The notes below the pieces were generated by a model, which worked only from the letters and a program-made list of their open reading frames with translations, searched no databases and was not told the origin of the DNA. Made by a program: the position numbers and the translations under genes. This document shows positions 1 to 8,950 of a stretch of DNA of 64,000 bases, in pieces. Numbering within the stretch: position 1 is the first letter of the stretch; the number at the start of each line of letters is the position of its first letter. Location: assembly GCA_015232855.1 (NCBI GenBank), contig JADFYW010000008.1, positions 1 through 64,000 on the forward strand. Direction: 5' to 3'. This DNA is from Fibrobacteria bacterium. Lineage in GTDB: Bacteria > Fibrobacterota > Fibrobacteria > UBA11236 > JADFYW01.

Positions 1-7
1 TATGCTT

Positions 8-87
8 GTCATCGCCCTGCTTGACAGGGCGATCCATCTCAAAATCGATCATTTTTTGGATTGCCCTGTCAAGCAGGGCAATGACAG
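8..87. repeat. Inverted pair of short hairpin repeats (GTCAT-N-ATCC family)
   Basis: Two copies of one short element face each other at 8-36 and 58-87. Each is a hairpin: a 9-bp stem around a CTTGA (or TCAAG) loop, with GTCAT at one end and GGATT/ATCC at the other. The copies differ at one stem base pair (C:G in the first, T:A in the second), so pairing is kept. A related pair lies at 12503-12623. It is probably a dispersed extragenic palindromic repeat; transcript function is not known. Confidence 0.75.
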
Positions 88-207
88 GAATCGTTTAACA
101 TACAACCAATTTTGAACAATGCTTGTTACCCCCTTGGTTGAGCCCATTTCTGCCCTTTTTTCTATTTTATTCCATCAAATAATCAATTACCCGGAAAAGG
201 AGCGCAT

Positions 208-1899
208 ATGGGTTCTATTTTACTTGCGGTCGGGGCGGCGATCGCATATATCATTGCGTATAATACCTACGGAAAGTTCTTAGCCCGCAAAATTTTCAAT
301 CTGGATGAAACGGCCAGAACACCTGCTGTGGACCTGAACGACAACATGGATTATGTGCCCACTAAAAAAGACGTTCTCTTTGGGCATCATTTTACTTCCA
401 TTGCCGGTACAGGCCCAATTGTAGGACCAGCCATCGGTATTATCTGGGGCTGGGTTCCCGCTCTTATTTGGGTGGTCTTTGGTTCTATTTTAATGGGAGC
501 CGTCCATGATTTTGGCTCCATTGTGATAAGCCTCCGTAATCAGGGGAAAAGCGTTGGGGACATTGCAGCTTCTCTTATCTCTCCTCGTGTACGCCTCATG
601 TTCCTCAGCATAATTTTTATCATCCTTTTAATGGTTATCGCTATTTTCTGCCTGGTTATTTCGGTTTTATTCAAACTCTTCCCACAGGCGGTACTTTCCA
701 TCTGGATGCAAATACCAATTTCTATTTGGCTTGGGCACGTCATTTACACTAAAAAACGTGAGAGTAAACTTTATGTTTGGGGAGCTTTGCTCCTTATGTA
801 CATCTCAGTGATAGCCGGTGCCTGGCTTCCGTTTAGTATTGAGACCATCTTGCCGTTTAATCCGGTTGTGAGCTGGACGGTTATTTTACTTATTTACGCA
901 TTTATTGCTTCAACACTTCCGGTCTGGCGTTTGCTTCAGCCCCGAGATTATATTAACGGGTATCAACTCCTTGTGGCCATGGGTTTGTTGGCGGCAGGAG
1001 TAATCTTTGCTCATCCTGTTATTGTGGCACCGGCGCTTAATTTAAATCCTGAGGGTGCTCCTCCTATTTTTCCTTTTCTCTTTATTACTATTGCGTGCGG
1101 CGCCCTTTCGGGTTTCCATTCGCTGGTGGGTTCGGGTACCACGGCCAAACAAATGAGTAATGAATCCCATGCCAAAGTGATAGGTTATGGCGGTATGCTT
1201 ATGGAGGGGATGCTCGCTATTTTTGCTTTAATTGCTGTGGGGGCAGGTATCGGTTTAGCCGCCGGTCATGGAGAACTCAGTGGCGTCGAGGCCTGGACGA
1301 AACATTATGCAAGCTGGGGCGCGGCCCAGGGGCTTGGCAGTAAAGTATCCGCTTTTGTTACGGGAAGTGCAAATATGTTAACGTTCCTGGGTATCAGTTT
1401 TACGGTGGGCACCGCAATTATGGGAGTGTTTGTCGCAAGTTTTGCCGGAACCACGTTGGACACCGCCACCCGGCTTCAACGATATGTTATTGCAGAATTG
1501 TCTGCCAGCATGAACATCAAATTTTTTACCGGAAAATATGCCGCCACTGGTCTTGCGGTGGTGAGTGCGGGCTTACTTGCCCTCTGGGACGGGGAAGGAA
1601 AGGGCGGATTACTGCTCTGGCCTTTGTTTGGAGCTTCAAACCAGCTCCTTGGAACGCTGGCTCTCCTGGTTATTACGGTTTATCTCGCAAAAAATAAAAA
1701 GCCGGTATTTATTACCCTGATACCTTTTTTGTTTATGCTGGTGGTTACTGGCTGGGCCATGCTTTATCAACTTAAAGGCTTTATAGACAAAGGACAGATT
1801 CATCTGCTTACTATTGATTCCCTAATTATTATACTGGAAGTTTGGATGATAGTAGAAGCAGTGCTTGCCATGCGTAAATATAAAAAAAGTAAATCCTAA
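208..1899 (+). CDS. cstA: Carbon starvation protein CstA family transporter
   Basis: This is a multi-pass inner-membrane protein of 563 residues in the CstA/BtsT family, known for uptake of peptides or pyruvate when carbon is scarce. The N-terminal block after the first helix (residues 1-60, with VDLNDNMDYVPTKKDVLFGHHF) and the GTGPIVGPAIG motif are typical of the family. Glycine-rich helices follow through the whole length. It is shorter than the roughly 700-residue E. coli CstA but near the length of many CstA proteins from other phyla. An AAGGAG ribosome-binding site sits 5 nt before the ATG. No CRP-like site was seen upstream, so nutrient control cannot be inferred here. The transported substrate is not shown by the sequence. 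Confidence 0.93.
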   Translation: MGSILLAVGAAIAYIIAYNTYGKFLARKIFNLDETARTPAVDLNDNMDYVPTKKDVLFGHHFTSIAGTGPIVGPAIGIIWGWVPALIWVVFGSILMGAVHDFGSIVISLRNQGKSVGDIAASLISPRVRLMFLSIIFIILLMVIAIFCLVISVLFKLFPQAVLSIWMQIPISIWLGHVIYTKKRESKLYVWGALLLMYISVIAGAWLPFSIETILPFNPVVSWTVILLIYAFIASTLPVWRLLQPRDYINGYQLLVAMGLLAAGVIFAHPVIVAPALNLNPEGAPPIFPFLFITIACGALSGFHSLVGSGTTAKQMSNESHAKVIGYGGMLMEGMLAIFALIAVGAGIGLAAGHGELSGVEAWTKHYASWGAAQGLGSKVSAFVTGSANMLTFLGISFTVGTAIMGVFVASFAGTTLDTATRLQRYVIAELSASMNIKFFTGKYAATGLAVVSAGLLALWDGEGKGGLLLWPLFGASNQLLGTLALLVITVYLAKNKKPVFITLIPFLFMLVVTGWAMLYQLKGFIDKGQIHLLTIDSLIIILEVWMIVEAVLAMRKYKKSKS

Positions 1900-2018
1900 T
1901 ATCTAATTTCGAAACCCTAAACCAAGTTTGACTCCGTAATGCAAAAACATGAAGAACAAGTAATTTTTCATACGAAGTCATATGTTATTTAGGATTTAGC
2001 ATTTAGATATTAGGATTT
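1891..2018. repeat. 16-bp perfect inverted repeat around the cstA stop
   Basis: AAATCCTAATATCTAA at 1891-1906 is perfectly complementary to 2003-2018, with a 96-nt gap. Similarity continues imperfectly inward (CTAAATCC-like words), giving arms of about 36 nt. The left arm overlaps the last codons of cstA. It is more like a dispersed extragenic repeat than a terminator, as no T-run follows. Confidence 0.6.
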
Positions 2019-2057
2019 TGCCATAGTAATTTAGACTTCAAAAAAGAAAATATATAC

Positions 2058-3824
2058 ATGAAACACTTTCATAAAAGCCATGGTCATCATAAACTCAAAC
2101 TCGCGGGCATCAAACGTTCTTTCAAAACCATTGTATTTCCCAGATGGAGGCTTCTTTTACTGGGTCTTTTGCTTATTGTTGTTAATCGTTTTGCCAGTTT
2201 AGTACTGCCTGCAAGTACCAAGTATTTTATCGACCGAGTACTGGCTGAGCACAACATGGAGCTTTTAAAACAGCTCATGATTGGTGTTGGGGCCGCAGTT
2301 TGTATACAAGCGGTAAGTTCCTTTTTTCTTACCCGTCTCTTGAGCGTTGAAGCCTATCATCTTATCTACCAGCTCAGACTTAAAGTACAAAAACATGTTA
2401 TACGTCAACCCATAGCCTATTTTGACAATAACCGCTCCGGGGCCCTGGTTTCCCGTATTATGAACGATGTGGAGGGAATAAGAAACCTGGTTGGCAGAGG
2501 ATTGGTACAACTGGTAGGCGGATTTTTAACAGCGGGTGTGGCTCTGGTTTTACTCTTAAAAATTAACATTTTTTTGACGGCTATTTCTTTTTTGCCCGTT
2601 CTTTTATTCAGTGTGATATCTTTATTTGCCTTTTCCTACTTACGTCCTATCTTCCGGAAACGCAGTGAAATATTAGCCGAAGTTACTGCCCGTCTTACCG
2701 AGTCATTAAATGGGATACGCATAGTCCGGGGGTTTAATGCAGAACGTCGTGAAGAAAAAACCTTTAAAGAAGGGGCAAACAGGCTTTTTACCACCATTCG
2801 TAAAACCCTCACCGCCACCAGTTTTATCGTGAGTGCGGGAATTTTTGTGATTGGTGCCACTTCTTTAACCATTATGGGCCTTGGAGGTATGTTAATCCTC
2901 AAGGGAGAAATGACGGTAGGTGACTTTGTTTCGTTTATTTTTTTGCTGGGGTTTTTAGTGGCCCCTATTTTACAGATAACCAATGTGGGTACCCAGCTGA
3001 CTGAGGCTTTTGCCGGCCTGGACAGAATGGAAGAAGTGTTGACTTTGCCCCTGGAAGGGCAGGAACCTGAACGCATACATAGTCCGCATGCTATTAAAGG
3101 CGCCATTCGTTTTGATCAGGTCTCGTTTTCTTATGAAAAAGGCGAAGAGATTATTCATAACCTGAGTCTTGAAATACTCTCTGGCAGTGTTACCGCTTTG
3201 GTAGGCTCTTCGGGCTCAGGGAAAACAACGATAGCGGGGCTTGCCGCTTCTTTTCTAAAACCCACCAAAGGGATAATTTCCATTGATAATATGGATATAT
3301 CTACCATAAAGCTAGAGTCCTACCGGAGCCGCCTGGGAGTGGTACTCCAGGATGACTTCCTTTTTGAGGGAACCATACGGGAGAACCTTCTGTTTACCCG
3401 GCCAAAGGTAAATGAAGAAACTTTGCTGGCAGCAGTAAAAGCGGCCCATATTGATGAATTTTCTGATGGGTTTGAAAAAGGCCTTGATACCATAATCGGC
3501 GAGCGGGGTGTAAAACTCTCGGGGGGGCAGCGCCAGCGAGTAGCTATTGGCAGGGCTCTAATTGCAGACCCTTCGGTACTGATTTTAGATGAAGCCACCT
3601 CAAGTCTGGACTCAGAAAACGAAATGCTTATTCAGAAAAGTCTCGACTTTTTACTCAAAGGCAGGACCACCATTGTTATTGCTCACCGGTTAAGTACTAT
3701 TAAACGAGCTGACCAGATACTTGTGGTTGAGGGCGGACGCGTTGTTGAAAAGGGGCGACATGAGTTCCTTTTGCAAACAGGCGGCAGGTATCACGAATTG
3801 TATACGTTACAGGCTCGGATTTAG
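2058..3824 (+). CDS. ABC transporter, fused permease/ATPase (MsbA-like exporter)
   Basis: A 588-residue half-transporter with an N-terminal six-helix ABC membrane domain (about residues 30-315) and a C-terminal ATPase. The ATPase has Walker A GSSGSGKT (383-390), Q-loop Gln431, signature LSGGQ (487-491), Walker B VLILDE (507-512) and switch His543, so it should be active as a homodimer. The layout matches the MsbA/multidrug/lipid exporter subfamily in the inner membrane. The histidine-rich start (MKHFHKSHGHH) is unusual. The ribosome-binding site is weak. The gene converges on the potassium-channel gene and the two stop codons overlap by 4 nt (3821-3824). Substrate could be lipid A, another lipid or a drug; the sequence does not decide. 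Confidence 0.9.
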   Translation: MKHFHKSHGHHKLKLAGIKRSFKTIVFPRWRLLLLGLLLIVVNRFASLVLPASTKYFIDRVLAEHNMELLKQLMIGVGAAVCIQAVSSFFLTRLLSVEAYHLIYQLRLKVQKHVIRQPIAYFDNNRSGALVSRIMNDVEGIRNLVGRGLVQLVGGFLTAGVALVLLLKINIFLTAISFLPVLLFSVISLFAFSYLRPIFRKRSEILAEVTARLTESLNGIRIVRGFNAERREEKTFKEGANRLFTTIRKTLTATSFIVSAGIFVIGATSLTIMGLGGMLILKGEMTVGDFVSFIFLLGFLVAPILQITNVGTQLTEAFAGLDRMEEVLTLPLEGQEPERIHSPHAIKGAIRFDQVSFSYEKGEEIIHNLSLEILSGSVTALVGSSGSGKTTIAGLAASFLKPTKGIISIDNMDISTIKLESYRSRLGVVLQDDFLFEGTIRENLLFTRPKVNEETLLAAVKAAHIDEFSDGFEKGLDTIIGERGVKLSGGQRQRVAIGRALIADPSVLILDEATSSLDSENEMLIQKSLDFLLKGRTTIVIAHRLSTIKRADQILVVEGGRVVEKGRHEFLLQTGGRYHELYTLQARI

Positions 3825-5215
3825 CAGACACCTTGTTCCTTAAGGAACTCCGCAAATTCCATATCGGTACCCAGGATATGGTCGGTGAGCCAGGAAACCA
3901 GAAAGCCGGAAACGCTGCCTGGAAATATATACTTTTTATCTTTATTTATATCCATTACCTGAGTGGTAAGGTCGTGATGTTTCGCCTTGTGTTCATTTTT
4001 TTTAGGATAAGCATATTTATCCATCAGTGCTTCTTCGTTATTAAAATGGATTACGGTGTAAGCCAAAAGCTTGTCAAAAAGGGGAGCTATCTGTTCTGCT
4101 CCCGTTCCAATTGCAAGGCCAGATTGAAAATCATTGATGATTTGAACAAGGGTCATATGTTCTTCATCAATACTCCCAATTCCTATACTCAATTTATCCG
4201 ACCAGACGAGTAGTTCGGGACTAGTGTCGTCAGATTGTCCTGTGGAACCTTTTGCTTTATCCATTACCAGAATCAACGACTCCCCTTTATTAAGGATAAG
4301 TTCCGGTGCAGGATTGGTGGTGGTTATACTATCACTGTTAAAATAACTTACAGCTGAAACAGCACGGGTTTTTTCCAGTATCTCCTTAACAGAAGCGGAA
4401 GAAGAATTGTAATGTTTGTATACCTTAAAAAAGAAACCATGCACATCCCACTCTGAACTTTCTTCCGTTTCTTCAATAAATTTCTCATGTTTTTGTGCAA
4501 TGAGACGTGCAATTTGTTCTCCTCCCAGGCGAAGGGGATAGACAATGGTATTTGCCCCGGCACGAAGCAGACGTTTTTCAATTTCAGGTCCGCTCCCCTG
4601 GGCAATGATGTTTATAGAAGCGTTAAGCTCCCGGGCAGCCATGGAGATAAAGAGTGATGTAGAATCATCGGGTATACTGACCACCACGCCCAGAGCATTT
4701 TCGATGCCTGCATCAATAAGGACCGCGTCCCGGGTGGCGTCTCCTTCAACCGTTGGAAATCCTCGCTCTTCGGCTAAAGCCACATTAACTTTGTCTGATT
4801 CTATAACCACAAACGGAATATCTCTTTCATGGAGTTTTAAGCAGATGGTTCCACCTGTCCTCCCATGGCCACAGACAATATAGTGTTCTTTCATATGTTT
4901 TATTCGGCGTCCCATCTTACGTCTCCCATATATACCTGTTAATTCACCTTCAATAATAATACGGACCAGTTGGGTTGCAAAAGAAGCTGCTACACCTAAT
5001 CCAAGAAAAATAATGACGATACTTAAAATGCGCCCGGCAGTGGACATTTCCCGAATTTCGCCATAACCCACAGTGGTGATACTAATTGCTACCATGTAGA
5101 AGGAATCAAATAGTGTCCAGTTATCTTCTATAAAATAATACCCAAGGGTTCCAAAAACGAATATGGCGAGTACCGCAATTGAAATTTGAGCAAGGTTTTT
5201 TACGTAATTGTCCAT
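3821..5215 (-). CDS. Potassium channel with RCK domains and C-terminal hemerythrin domain
   Basis: A 464-residue fusion. Residues 8-30 and 62-88 are two membrane helices flanking a pore loop with the K+ selectivity filter TTVGYGE (47-53). Residues 110-235 form a TrkA-N/RCK Rossmann domain (GHGRTGG at 116-122), followed by an RCK-C-like region to about 320. Residues 335-464 are a bacteriohemerythrin domain that keeps all seven expected di-iron ligands: His353, His390, Glu394, His409, His413, His446 and Asp451, plus Trp338. Bacteriohemerythrins bind O2 or act in iron or redox sensing. The plausible role is a K+ channel gated or tuned by oxygen or nitric oxide; that gating is inference. The stop overlaps the convergent ABC transporter gene by 4 nt. 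No strong ribosome-binding site is visible. Confidence 0.92.
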   Translation of the reverse strand: MDNYVKNLAQISIAVLAIFVFGTLGYYFIEDNWTLFDSFYMVAISITTVGYGEIREMSTAGRILSIVIIFLGLGVAASFATQLVRIIIEGELTGIYGRRKMGRRIKHMKEHYIVCGHGRTGGTICLKLHERDIPFVVIESDKVNVALAEERGFPTVEGDATRDAVLIDAGIENALGVVVSIPDDSTSLFISMAARELNASINIIAQGSGPEIEKRLLRAGANTIVYPLRLGGEQIARLIAQKHEKFIEETEESSEWDVHGFFFKVYKHYNSSSASVKEILEKTRAVSAVSYFNSDSITTTNPAPELILNKGESLILVMDKAKGSTGQSDDTSPELLVWSDKLSIGIGSIDEEHMTLVQIINDFQSGLAIGTGAEQIAPLFDKLLAYTVIHFNNEEALMDKYAYPKKNEHKAKHHDLTTQVMDINKDKKYIFPGSVSGFLVSWLTDHILGTDMEFAEFLKEQGVC

Positions 5216-5301
5216 AATCAGTATTTGGTCCCACAGAAGTCAGGTTTGACTTTTTGTTTTTTACCAGTCTCTTAAAACCGTATGACTCTCAATTTTACTA
5301 A

Positions 5302-5318
5302 TTACACCAGAGGTGTAA
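5302..5318. promoter_or_regulatory. Small palindrome between divergent channel and lipoprotein genes
   Basis: TTACACC-AGA-GGTGTAA is a 7-bp perfect inverted repeat in the 193-bp divergent intergenic region. It could be an operator or a small hairpin. No matching copy was noticed elsewhere in the window, so regulatory use is only a guess. Confidence 0.3.
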
Positions 5319-5408
5319 CAAGCTGTTTTGTAGTGCTCTTTATTTTCATATTACGTATTTTACCTTAAAAAGTAAACTGGAAAGAGATTCCGGGAAAGTA
5401 GAGATGAA

Positions 5409-6071
5409 ATGAGATCGTATATTATGATAGTGAAGTTGGTTTTTATAATGGCCCTACTATTTTCAATGAATAGTTGTTTGAAAGACAGCCCGGTAAGTGA
5501 AGAAGTGAGTGACGCGCAAAAAGTTACCGCATTAAAAAAGGTCACCCTTAGTTTTGATAGTCTCGGGTTTGAGATAGGAATGCCGGCAGGGGCCCTTTCC
5601 GGAAAATCCTTTTCTGAGTTAAGGACAGCTGACTCGGCGTTGTATAGTGACAAAAGTAATTATACCATTACCTTTACCCTGAATATGACGGCTGACAACA
5701 GCGACAAAGACGCGCGAGACGCAAAATTTGATGGTATACTCGTAGAAATGGTTTTGGATACGATATCATTATCACCTGTTGATATGGAGGCTACTGAGTT
5801 TGAGGTGGCCAGGGGGGAATCCCAACCAGTTGCAGTAGTAGGTGATATTAACGGAGAAACCCACGGCCCTTCCATGAAGTATATTTTCCGCAGGACCGTT
5901 GATGGGAAAGACCTGGCAACAACACTATCCCTTTTTCTTAAGTACCAGGTCGGCGTATTGGCAGGAGATGTTGCCTTGCCTGACATTAAGAAAGACATTC
6001 CCACCAGAGCAACCCCGGAAATGAAGTCCTTCCTTTCCGGGTTACTTGATTCTGGAGTGTTGGACGGGTAA
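5409..6071 (+). CDS. Putative lipoprotein of unknown function
   Basis: A 220-residue protein with a lipoprotein signal peptide: a hydrophobic stretch (residues 5-19) and a lipobox ending at Cys23 (SMNSC). An internal ATG six codons in (5424) is an alternative start that would still give a valid signal peptide. The mature part is acidic and Ser/Thr/Asp-rich, without a family I recognise. Residues 45-100 resemble the beta-rich style of the other envelope lipoproteins in this window. It is divergent from the channel gene and convergent with the RNA-ligase-like gene, so it is probably transcribed alone. Confidence 0.7.
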   Translation: MRSYIMIVKLVFIMALLFSMNSCLKDSPVSEEVSDAQKVTALKKVTLSFDSLGFEIGMPAGALSGKSFSELRTADSALYSDKSNYTITFTLNMTADNSDKDARDAKFDGILVEMVLDTISLSPVDMEATEFEVARGESQPVAVVGDINGETHGPSMKYIFRRTVDGKDLATTLSLFLKYQVGVLAGDVALPDIKKDIPTRATPEMKSFLSGLLDSGVLDG

Positions 6072-6229
6072 CAATATTTTATCAATGAAACGCCGCCAGT
6101 AAACTGGATACCTCTAGAAAAATACACTAATCAAAAAGGAGTTAATTCAACCCTAGAATTTTTGCCTTCTAAAGGTTCATTTTTTTGTTCATTATATTAA
6201 TAAGCAAATAATTTCCCGTGACTTTGCAC

Positions 6230-6928
6230 TTATTTTTCGATTTCAATCTTATCAGAATAATACCATTCGAACATGTCCCGGCGAAGTTTGGCCATATAGG
6301 TTTTCTTTTCCATTTTACGTTTCAGGTTATAAAAAACAACTCCTTCCGCCATTTTATTTTCACCTTTATGGATCTTAAGGTAGAACAGAGAAAAAAGATA
6401 ATCTTTAAACCATGCACTCCAGTTCTCAAAATTGCGTTCATGTTCATGAAAAGATTTGTACCGGAGATGCTTAATGGCTTTGCTGAACGGATACCAGAGA
6501 TGATAGTCGAGTTTATAGGGGTTTCCTTGCAGTTTTGGGCCTATTACTTCTCCGGCCTGTTCACCATTGGCTTCCACATACCCCTTATCAATTGCCCGGA
6601 ACACCCCCTCTATTAAAAAGACCTTTCCTTTTAAAACTTGAAGTGGATCAATTACGTTTTTGCGGTTCTGAAAGGCCACCAGACGGCCATTTTCTGTTTT
6701 TAGTTTACAATTGCTTCCGTCAAGTTTTTCAGTACAGATAGTGTCCTCATCTTCAAAAACCCATTCATATCCCGGGTTTATTTCATCGGTTACCAGGTAG
6801 ACCTTCGGCTCCCTTAATTGCAGGCTACGCCCGTATTTCCGCCATTGATCCTTGTTAACTTTGTAGGTCTTACGGATATACGGACATTCTATTTTAGGAA
6901 AATCGCTAAGTATAGGTTGTTCAGACAT
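6230..6928 (-). CDS. RNA ligase family protein (nucleotidyltransferase fold)
   Basis: A 232-residue protein with the covalent nucleotidyltransferase signature of RNA and DNA ligases. Motif I is TEKLDGS, with Lys68 as the expected AMP-accepting lysine. An internal GEVIGPK segment lies near motif III (about 126-132), motif IV is AEGVVFY (Glu195) and motif V is MAKLRRD (Lys214). It fits the RNA_ligase (Rnl2-like) family, which seals RNA nicks, and lacks extra DNA-ligase domains. An ATG five codons upstream (6943) is in frame, but the AGGAGG ribosome-binding site lies inside those codons, 6 nt before the ATG at 6928, so 6928 is chosen. It stands alone; no toxin, phosphatase-kinase (Pnkp) or RtcB partner is adjacent, so its RNA target is unknown. 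Confidence 0.85.
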   Translation of the reverse strand: MSEQPILSDFPKIECPYIRKTYKVNKDQWRKYGRSLQLREPKVYLVTDEINPGYEWVFEDEDTICTEKLDGSNCKLKTENGRLVAFQNRKNVIDPLQVLKGKVFLIEGVFRAIDKGYVEANGEQAGEVIGPKLQGNPYKLDYHLWYPFSKAIKHLRYKSFHEHERNFENWSAWFKDYLFSLFYLKIHKGENKMAEGVVFYNLKRKMEKKTYMAKLRRDMFEWYYSDKIEIEK

Positions 6929-7048
6929 AAGAAACCTCCTCATTTCTAATATATATTTTTACACATTAGAAAAATCACTCATATTATTCTGGATATCAGT
7001 CCTTAAAAATTATTTGGGGGCGACTCTGTGCGATATTTTTTTAACAAC

Positions 7049-7828
7049 TCAACAGCTGGCCGCCAAAAGCATTTTATGGACCATCGGTTCTATTACCGCG
7101 GTGTATGGTTCCGGGTTCTTGGCCCATATACCTCGCATGATGTTTACCGAATGCTCAGGCAGGGGATAAAGATTTTCGGAGCTTTTATGAGTATAGGGCA
7201 ACTCCAGGGTGACCATGCTAGGTCGGTTCGTTTTGTTATATTTTAAATCATAGCCGCACCAACTGCCAAGAGAGCCCGGAGGATTGTCGGAGGTTCCTGT
7301 GTGGGGGTCACGTTGTTTATAACGAAAAAAAGCCCGTTCAGATGGTGAAAGGCTCGAAAACATCTTTTGAGCCAGAGGAAAACTCTGTTTTCCGTCGGCG
7401 TCAATTTCAGATAAGGCCCAGTGCAGACTGATTATCCGGGACGGTTCATTGTTCCTGATAAAATCGTAAATGGATTTTGATTCAGGTTCAGACAGCGGGG
7501 CAGTTCCCGGGTTCTCTTCACTATGGGACGTCCATTTAAAAGGAAAGTTCCTGTTTATATCCACCCCTCGCGCATTATACCGGGAGTTTTTTTCATAGGC
7601 ATCTGGACTTAACAAAGGAATAATGCATACCGGGTTTGTGAGCTGGCCAGATTCCAAAAACCGTTTATGAAAGTTCTGAAGGAATTTTACACTTGCCCGT
7701 TCATCCCCGTGAGTACCACCAATAAGTAAAGTGTGGCCGGTTGGGGCCTTATGAATGAAATCAAAATTTGCATAGGCAGTTATTTCACGGTGCTGTAAAG
7801 ATTGGCCGATAACTTGGGAGTATACCAT
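7049..7828 (-). CDS. mpaA: M14-family carboxypeptidase, probable murein tripeptide amidase (MpaA-like)
   Basis: A 259-residue cytoplasmic zinc carboxypeptidase of family M14. It has the zinc motif GGTHGDE (His40, Glu43), the substrate-binding DINRNFP motif (about 90-96), the third zinc ligand in SLHW (His136) and the catalytic Glu in TLELPY near residue 213. MpaA cleaves L-Ala-D-Glu-meso-Dap between D-Glu and Dap during murein recycling. The assignment is strengthened by the divergent neighbour 70 bp away, an L-Ala-D/L-Glu epimerase, the enzyme that handles the dipeptide product; E. coli also places these genes side by side. No signal peptide is visible, as expected. Another M14 amidase specificity cannot be excluded. 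Confidence 0.85.
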   Translation of the reverse strand: MVYSQVIGQSLQHREITAYANFDFIHKAPTGHTLLIGGTHGDERASVKFLQNFHKRFLESGQLTNPVCIIPLLSPDAYEKNSRYNARGVDINRNFPFKWTSHSEENPGTAPLSEPESKSIYDFIRNNEPSRIISLHWALSEIDADGKQSFPLAQKMFSSLSPSERAFFRYKQRDPHTGTSDNPPGSLGSWCGYDLKYNKTNRPSMVTLELPYTHKSSENLYPLPEHSVNIMRGIWAKNPEPYTAVIEPMVHKMLLAASC

Positions 7829-7897
7829 AAGACAAAAACAAAGATATGTTTCTCAGCCGATTGAATCCACATTTTTGATATCAAGACTCCCAACTAA

Positions 7898-8950
7898 ATG
7901 TATTTTTTGGATATGGATATGCGTGTTTTCACCCAGGAACTTGAGCCCAAAGTACCCTTCCGGATAGCACGGGGAACAAAGCATTATGTAGAGAATGTTT
8001 TTGTTGAATTACGGCATGCAGGTATCACCGCCTACGGCGAGGCATCTCCCAACCGGTTTTACGGAGAAACGGCAAAGCAAGTCAAAGAAAAACTTGGGTC
8101 TGTTAAATCTGCTCTCTCTAATCTTTCCATCAATTCCCCGACTGATATAAAAGACCACTGGAAGGCATCCTGGGAATACCTGGCTCCTTCCCGGGCAGCT
8201 CAATGTGCACTTGACCTTGCTCTTTGGGACTTGCTGGGAAAAAAAAAGGATGAAAGTGTTTCCCGGTTACTCTGGAACGAGCCGGCACATGCTCTTACCA
8301 CATCGTGCACTTTGGGTATCTGTGAAGAAAATGAATGGCCCGCACGAATTGCTGAGATAAAAGACTTTCCTATTATAAAAATTAAAATGGGGAGTCCGTC
8401 AGACTTCCCGTTCCTGGAATATATCCGTTCACAAACAAACGCAAGACTCTGGGTGGATGCAAACTGTGCCTGGCAAGCAGAGGAAATATCAGAGGTTCTC
8501 AGACAACTTCACGCCCAAAATGTGGAGATGGTAGAACAACCACTGCCACCGGCGGAAGATAATGCAATGTCGGCAATTTTACAACTCTCACCTCTACCCG
8601 TGATTGCAGATGAGAGCTGTAAAATTATTTCAGATGTGGAAGGGCTTCATGGCCGGTTTTCAGGCATAAACATAAAACTGGTAAAATGCGGGGGAATCAC
8701 TCCAGCTCTTGAAATGATTAAACTGGCCCGTAGGGCGGGTCTTCAGGTCATGACGGGTTGCATGTTAGAAACAAATTTGCTGATAGCTGCCGGGCTGGCG
8801 ATAGCTCAAAAAGCAGATTATGTTGACCTTGATGGAAGTTGGCTTTTAAAAGAAAGTTTGTTTGAGGGTGTTGTATTTAATAAAGGGGAGTTATCCCTAT
8901 GTAACCGTAGTGGCCTGGGAGTGAGTACAACGGGGATGTATGATAACTAG
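7898..8950 (+). CDS. ycjG: L-Ala-D/L-Glu epimerase (enolase superfamily)
   Basis: A 350-residue enolase-superfamily enzyme of the dipeptide epimerase branch. Catalytic elements are KIK (Lys161, Lys163), metal ligands Asp187 (WVDANC), Glu213 (MVEQPL) and Asp238 (VIADES), and the second-face lysines near 260-263 (NIKLVKCGG). It should convert L-Ala-D-Glu to L-Ala-L-Glu for catabolism of recycled murein peptides, acting after the MpaA-like amidase encoded divergently. In-frame ATGs at 7913 and 7919 are equally possible starts since no clear ribosome-binding site marks 7898. The stop codon TAG uses the first two bases of the repeat element that begins at 8949, so the last codon may have been changed by that insertion. 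Confidence 0.88.
   Translation: MYFLDMDMRVFTQELEPKVPFRIARGTKHYVENVFVELRHAGITAYGEASPNRFYGETAKQVKEKLGSVKSALSNLSINSPTDIKDHWKASWEYLAPSRAAQCALDLALWDLLGKKKDESVSRLLWNEPAHALTTSCTLGICEENEWPARIAEIKDFPIIKIKMGSPSDFPFLEYIRSQTNARLWVDANCAWQAEEISEVLRQLHAQNVEMVEQPLPPAEDNAMSAILQLSPLPVIADESCKIISDVEGLHGRFSGINIKLVKCGGITPALEMIKLARRAGLQVMTGCMLETNLLIAAGLAIAQKADYVDLDGSWLLKESLFEGVVFNKGELSLCNRSGLGVSTTGMYDN

Noticed and set aside
1-87. Hairpin pair as terminator of an upstream gene
   Set aside because: The stems lack a following T-run and the same pair occurs inside a mobile element, so a dispersed repeat is the better reading.
2636-3106. 156-residue minus-strand frame inside the ABC transporter gene
   Set aside because: It lies fully within a conserved gene and has no family match.
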